Shown in pieces: positions 6,222 to 7,859 of a DNA stretch of 7,859 bases. This DNA comes from JACMLD01 sp036500065 (GTDB taxonomy: Bacteria; Bacteroidota; Bacteroidia; Chitinophagales; Chitinophagaceae). Both the position numbers and the translations under genes were made by a program. The DNA is taken from NCBI GenBank assembly GCA_036500065.1, contig DASYCT010000175.1, positions 1 to 7,859 on the forward strand. The letters run 5' to 3'. The notes beneath the pieces are model-generated. The model was given only the letters and a program-made list of their open reading frames with translations, did not search any database and was not told where the DNA came from. How positions within the stretch are numbered: the stretch's first letter is position 1; the number at the start of each line of letters is the position of its first letter.

Positions 6222-6229
6222 TACCTTTG
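6222..6229 (+). promoter_or_regulatory. Bacteroidota-type -7 promoter box of rpsO
   Basis: TACCTTTG matches TAnnTTTG perfectly and is followed by CCGCC, a form often seen before ribosomal protein genes of this phylum. Transcription would begin near 6234-6237, giving a leader of about 47 bases to the ATG at 6283. No exact TTG -33 element is visible at the usual distance. Confidence 0.65.
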
Positions 6230-6282
6230 CCGCCGAAATAACAAGATGTAATTAATTGGATGCCTTTAAAAAAAGTTCTACG

Positions 6283-6555
6283 ATGCCTTACTTAACAAAA
6301 GAGAAGCAAGCTAAGATTTTCGAAGATTTCGGTGGTAAAGCTACCAACACCGGGTCTACCGAAGGACAAATTGCTGTGCTGACCGAACGTATCTCCCAGA
6401 TTTCCAAGCACCTGCAGGTGAATAAGAAAGATTTCTCCACCAACCGCGGCCTGATGTCAATGGTAGGTAGAAGAAAAAGTTTACTGACCTACCTCAGCAG
6501 GCGTAACCTCAAAGGTTACCGCGAACTGATCGAAAAACTCGGACTTAGAAAATAA
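6283..6555 (+). CDS. rpsO: 30S ribosomal protein S15
   Basis: A 90-residue protein, the standard length of bacterial S15 (89-90). S15 binds the central domain of 16S rRNA early in 30S assembly and forms an intersubunit bridge. Seen: TGSTEGQIAVLTERI (23-37), HLQVNKKDFSTNRGL (43-57) and VGRRKSLLTYLSRRN (61-75), the conserved core of the family. The ATG at 6283 is chosen over an in-frame TTG 27 bases upstream (6256) because it gives the family's usual N-terminus MPYLTKEK and is preceded by an A-rich leader. A short out-of-frame ATG frame (6260-6295) overlaps this start. The gene has its own promoter box and a strong terminator, and pnp follows, the classic rpsO-pnp order. Confidence 0.97.
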   Translation: MPYLTKEKQAKIFEDFGGKATNTGSTEGQIAVLTERISQISKHLQVNKKDFSTNRGLMSMVGRRKSLLTYLSRRNLKGYRELIEKLGLRK

Positions 6556-6564
6556 CCATATATT

Positions 6565-6623
6565 CGTATACAGGTGTTCCCAACTGAATCGACGGTTGGG
6601 AATCCTTGTATACGGATTTTTTT
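6565..6623 (+). terminator. Strong rho-independent terminator of rpsO
   Basis: A long hairpin starts 9 bases after the rpsO stop. CGTATACA (6565-6572) pairs with TGTATACG (6607-6614), GG (6573-6574) with CC (6604-6605), and TTCCCAAC (6577-6584) with GTTGGGAA (6595-6602), with small internal irregularities and a 10-base loop. Seven T residues follow at 6617-6623. It should separate most rpsO transcription from pnp. Confidence 0.88.
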
Positions 6624-6710
6624 GTTCAAACCATTTTAGTAGAAGTACAGAGTACGATTGTTAGACGCCATTCCCACCTCTCTTATAACACCCTGGTACT
6701 AGATACTTCT

Positions 6711-6718
6711 TAGTTTTT
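6711..6718 (+). promoter_or_regulatory. Weak candidate -7 promoter box for pnp
   Basis: TAGTTTTT matches TAnnTTTG except for the final G. It lies 16 bases before the pnp ATG. A promoter is expected between the rpsO terminator and pnp, and this is the best match I found, but the mismatch and the missing -33 element leave it uncertain. Confidence 0.25.
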
Positions 6719-6734
6719 ATCTTAATTCAAATTT

Positions 6735-7859
6735 ATGTTGTCACAACCTCTTCAAGCAAAATTTACCATAGGTGATGGCCGGGAAGTCATTATCGAAACC
6801 GGCAAACTGGCCCGCCAGGCAGATGGCTCGGTAACGGTTCGCCAGGGAAAATGCATTATCCTGGCTACGGTAGTAGCCAATAAAGAGCCCAAAGAAGGGC
6901 AAAGCTTTTTCCCCCTCACCGTTGACTACCAGGAAAAATTCGCCTCTGCCGGCCGCATACCTGGTTCCTTTTTCAAACGCGAAGCAAGACTCAACGATTA
7001 TGAAGTGCTGACCAGCCGCCTGATCGACCGTGCGCTCCGCCCCCTGTTCCCCGATGATTATCTCTGCGAAGTGCAGGTACTTGTTACCCTCATTTCCAGC
7101 GACCCCGAAGTAATGCCCGACGCACTGGCCTGCCTTGCCGCTTCCGCCGCACTGGCCGTGTCAGACGTTCCTATCCAGGAAATCATCTCCGAAGTACGGA
7201 TAGCCCGTATCGACGGCAAGATGGTGGTCAACCCTTACCGCAGCGAACTGGCAAAAGCCGATATGGACTTCCTTATTGCCGCCACCGATAAGAACATCAT
7301 GATGGTGGAAGGCGAAGCCAAAGAGTGTTTGGAAGAAGACCTGGTAAAAGCCATTGAACTGGCCCACACCGCCATCAAGGTACAGGTGAAAGCACAGGAA
7401 GAACTGCGCGCCCTGAAAGGCGTTACCGCCAAAAGGGATTTCAAGAAACCCGACCACGACGAAGAACTGCGCGCTAAAGTAAAAGACTTCGCTTCTTCCA
7501 AAGTATACGAAGTAGCCAAAGCCGCCCTCAGCAAACACGAACGTTCCGATAAATTCGAAGAAATACAAACCGCCCTCCTCGAACACCTCAAAGCGGAGTA
7601 TAAAGTGGCCGAAGGCGAAAACCTCGACGAAAAGATCAAGAAGTTCGCAAAGACCTATTACCACGACGTGCAGTACGATGTCGTGCGCGATATGATCCTC
7701 AACGACAAAGTGCGTCTCGACGGCCGTGGCCTCGACCAGGTACGCCCGCTGGCAATGGAAGTGGATGTATTGCCTTCACCGCACGGCGCCGCCCTGTTCA
7801 CCCGCGGTGAAACACAATCCATCACCACGGTTACCCTCGGTACGCCGCTCGACTCACTG
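6735..7859 (+). CDS. pnp: Polynucleotide phosphorylase (PNPase), N-terminal half
   Basis: 375 codons are present and the frame is open at the window end; full PNPases have about 700 residues. PNPase degrades RNA 3' to 5' by phosphorolysis, and works in mRNA turnover as a trimer. Domains seen: first RNase PH-like domain (about 10-145) with SFFKREARLNDYE (78-90) and LIDRALRPLFP (96-106); the charged all-helical linker domain (about 150-310); and the start of the second, catalytic RNase PH-like domain with RLDGRGLDQVRPL (327-339) and PHGAALFTRGETQ (349-361). The catalytic phosphate-binding part and the KH and S1 RNA-binding domains lie beyond the window. The ATG at 6735 gives the usual short N-terminus before the first beta strand. 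rpsO lies upstream, separated by a strong terminator, so pnp probably has its own promoter in 6624-6734 as well as any read-through. Confidence 0.97.
   Translation, partial: MLSQPLQAKFTIGDGREVIIETGKLARQADGSVTVRQGKCIILATVVANKEPKEGQSFFPLTVDYQEKFASAGRIPGSFFKREARLNDYEVLTSRLIDRALRPLFPDDYLCEVQVLVTLISSDPEVMPDALACLAASAALAVSDVPIQEIISEVRIARIDGKMVVNPYRSELAKADMDFLIAATDKNIMMVEGEAKECLEEDLVKAIELAHTAIKVQVKAQEELRALKGVTAKRDFKKPDHDEELRAKVKDFASSKVYEVAKAALSKHERSDKFEEIQTALLEHLKAEYKVAEGENLDEKIKKFAKTYYHDVQYDVVRDMILNDKVRLDGRGLDQVRPLAMEVDVLPSPHGAALFTRGETQSITTVTLGTPLDSL

Noticed and set aside
5493..6251. Plus-strand open frame of 252 codons opposite the first glycosyltransferase
   Set aside because: Antisense to a clear glycosyltransferase, no family resemblance, and it runs through the rpsO promoter box.
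6641..6710. AGAAGTA / TACTTCT inverted repeat before pnp as a leader hairpin
   Set aside because: Only 7 bp with a 56-base loop, and outside the leader if the weak promoter at 6711 is real.
7161..7664. Minus-strand open frame of 167 codons, rich in Phe, opposite pnp
   Set aside because: A mirror of Lys/Glu-rich PNPase codons on the plus strand; no independent support.

Overview
The window looks like a stretch of chromosome from a Bacteroidota species, most likely family Chitinophagaceae. Evidence: perfect matches to the Bacteroidota -7 promoter box TAnnTTTG lie just upstream of three genes, Shine-Dalgarno sequences are absent, genes of quite high G+C are separated by A+T-rich spacers, and the FtsE, S15, PNPase and glycosyltransferase sequences have a Bacteroidota character. 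The taxonomic call is inference from these features, not from a search.

Layout. (1) Positions 1-2451, minus strand: a compact three-gene operon for a molybdenum hydroxylase of the xanthine dehydrogenase / PaoABC aldehyde oxidoreductase type. The order is a Tat-signal [2Fe-2S] subunit, an FAD subunit with an extra cysteine cluster, and a molybdopterin subunit cut by the window start. (2) 2452-2827: an A+T-rich divergent spacer with an unassigned terminator-like hairpin and a promoter box very close to the next start. (3) 2828-3191, plus strand: a small MNT-type nucleotidyltransferase followed by what may be a short remnant of its HEPN partner. (4) 3227-3916, plus: ftsE with its own promoter box and no ftsX beside it. 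(5) 3897-6113, minus: two tandem glycosyltransferases, the second overlapping the end of ftsE tail to tail. (6) 6222-7859, plus: rpsO (ribosomal protein S15) with promoter and strong terminator, then pnp (polynucleotide phosphorylase), cut by the window end. rpsO-pnp is a widely conserved neighbour pair.

Functionally the window joins unrelated modules: a probably periplasmic aldehyde or N-heterocycle oxidising enzyme, a small and possibly decayed toxin-antitoxin-like locus, a cell-division ATPase, two glycan-building enzymes, and core translation / RNA-turnover genes. I see no rRNA, tRNA, CRISPR array, insertion sequence or phage gene. Nothing amounts to a clear new system. The most unusual spots are the MNT gene with its apparently lost HEPN partner, the orphan terminator upstream of it, and the tight, partly overlapping gene boundaries.
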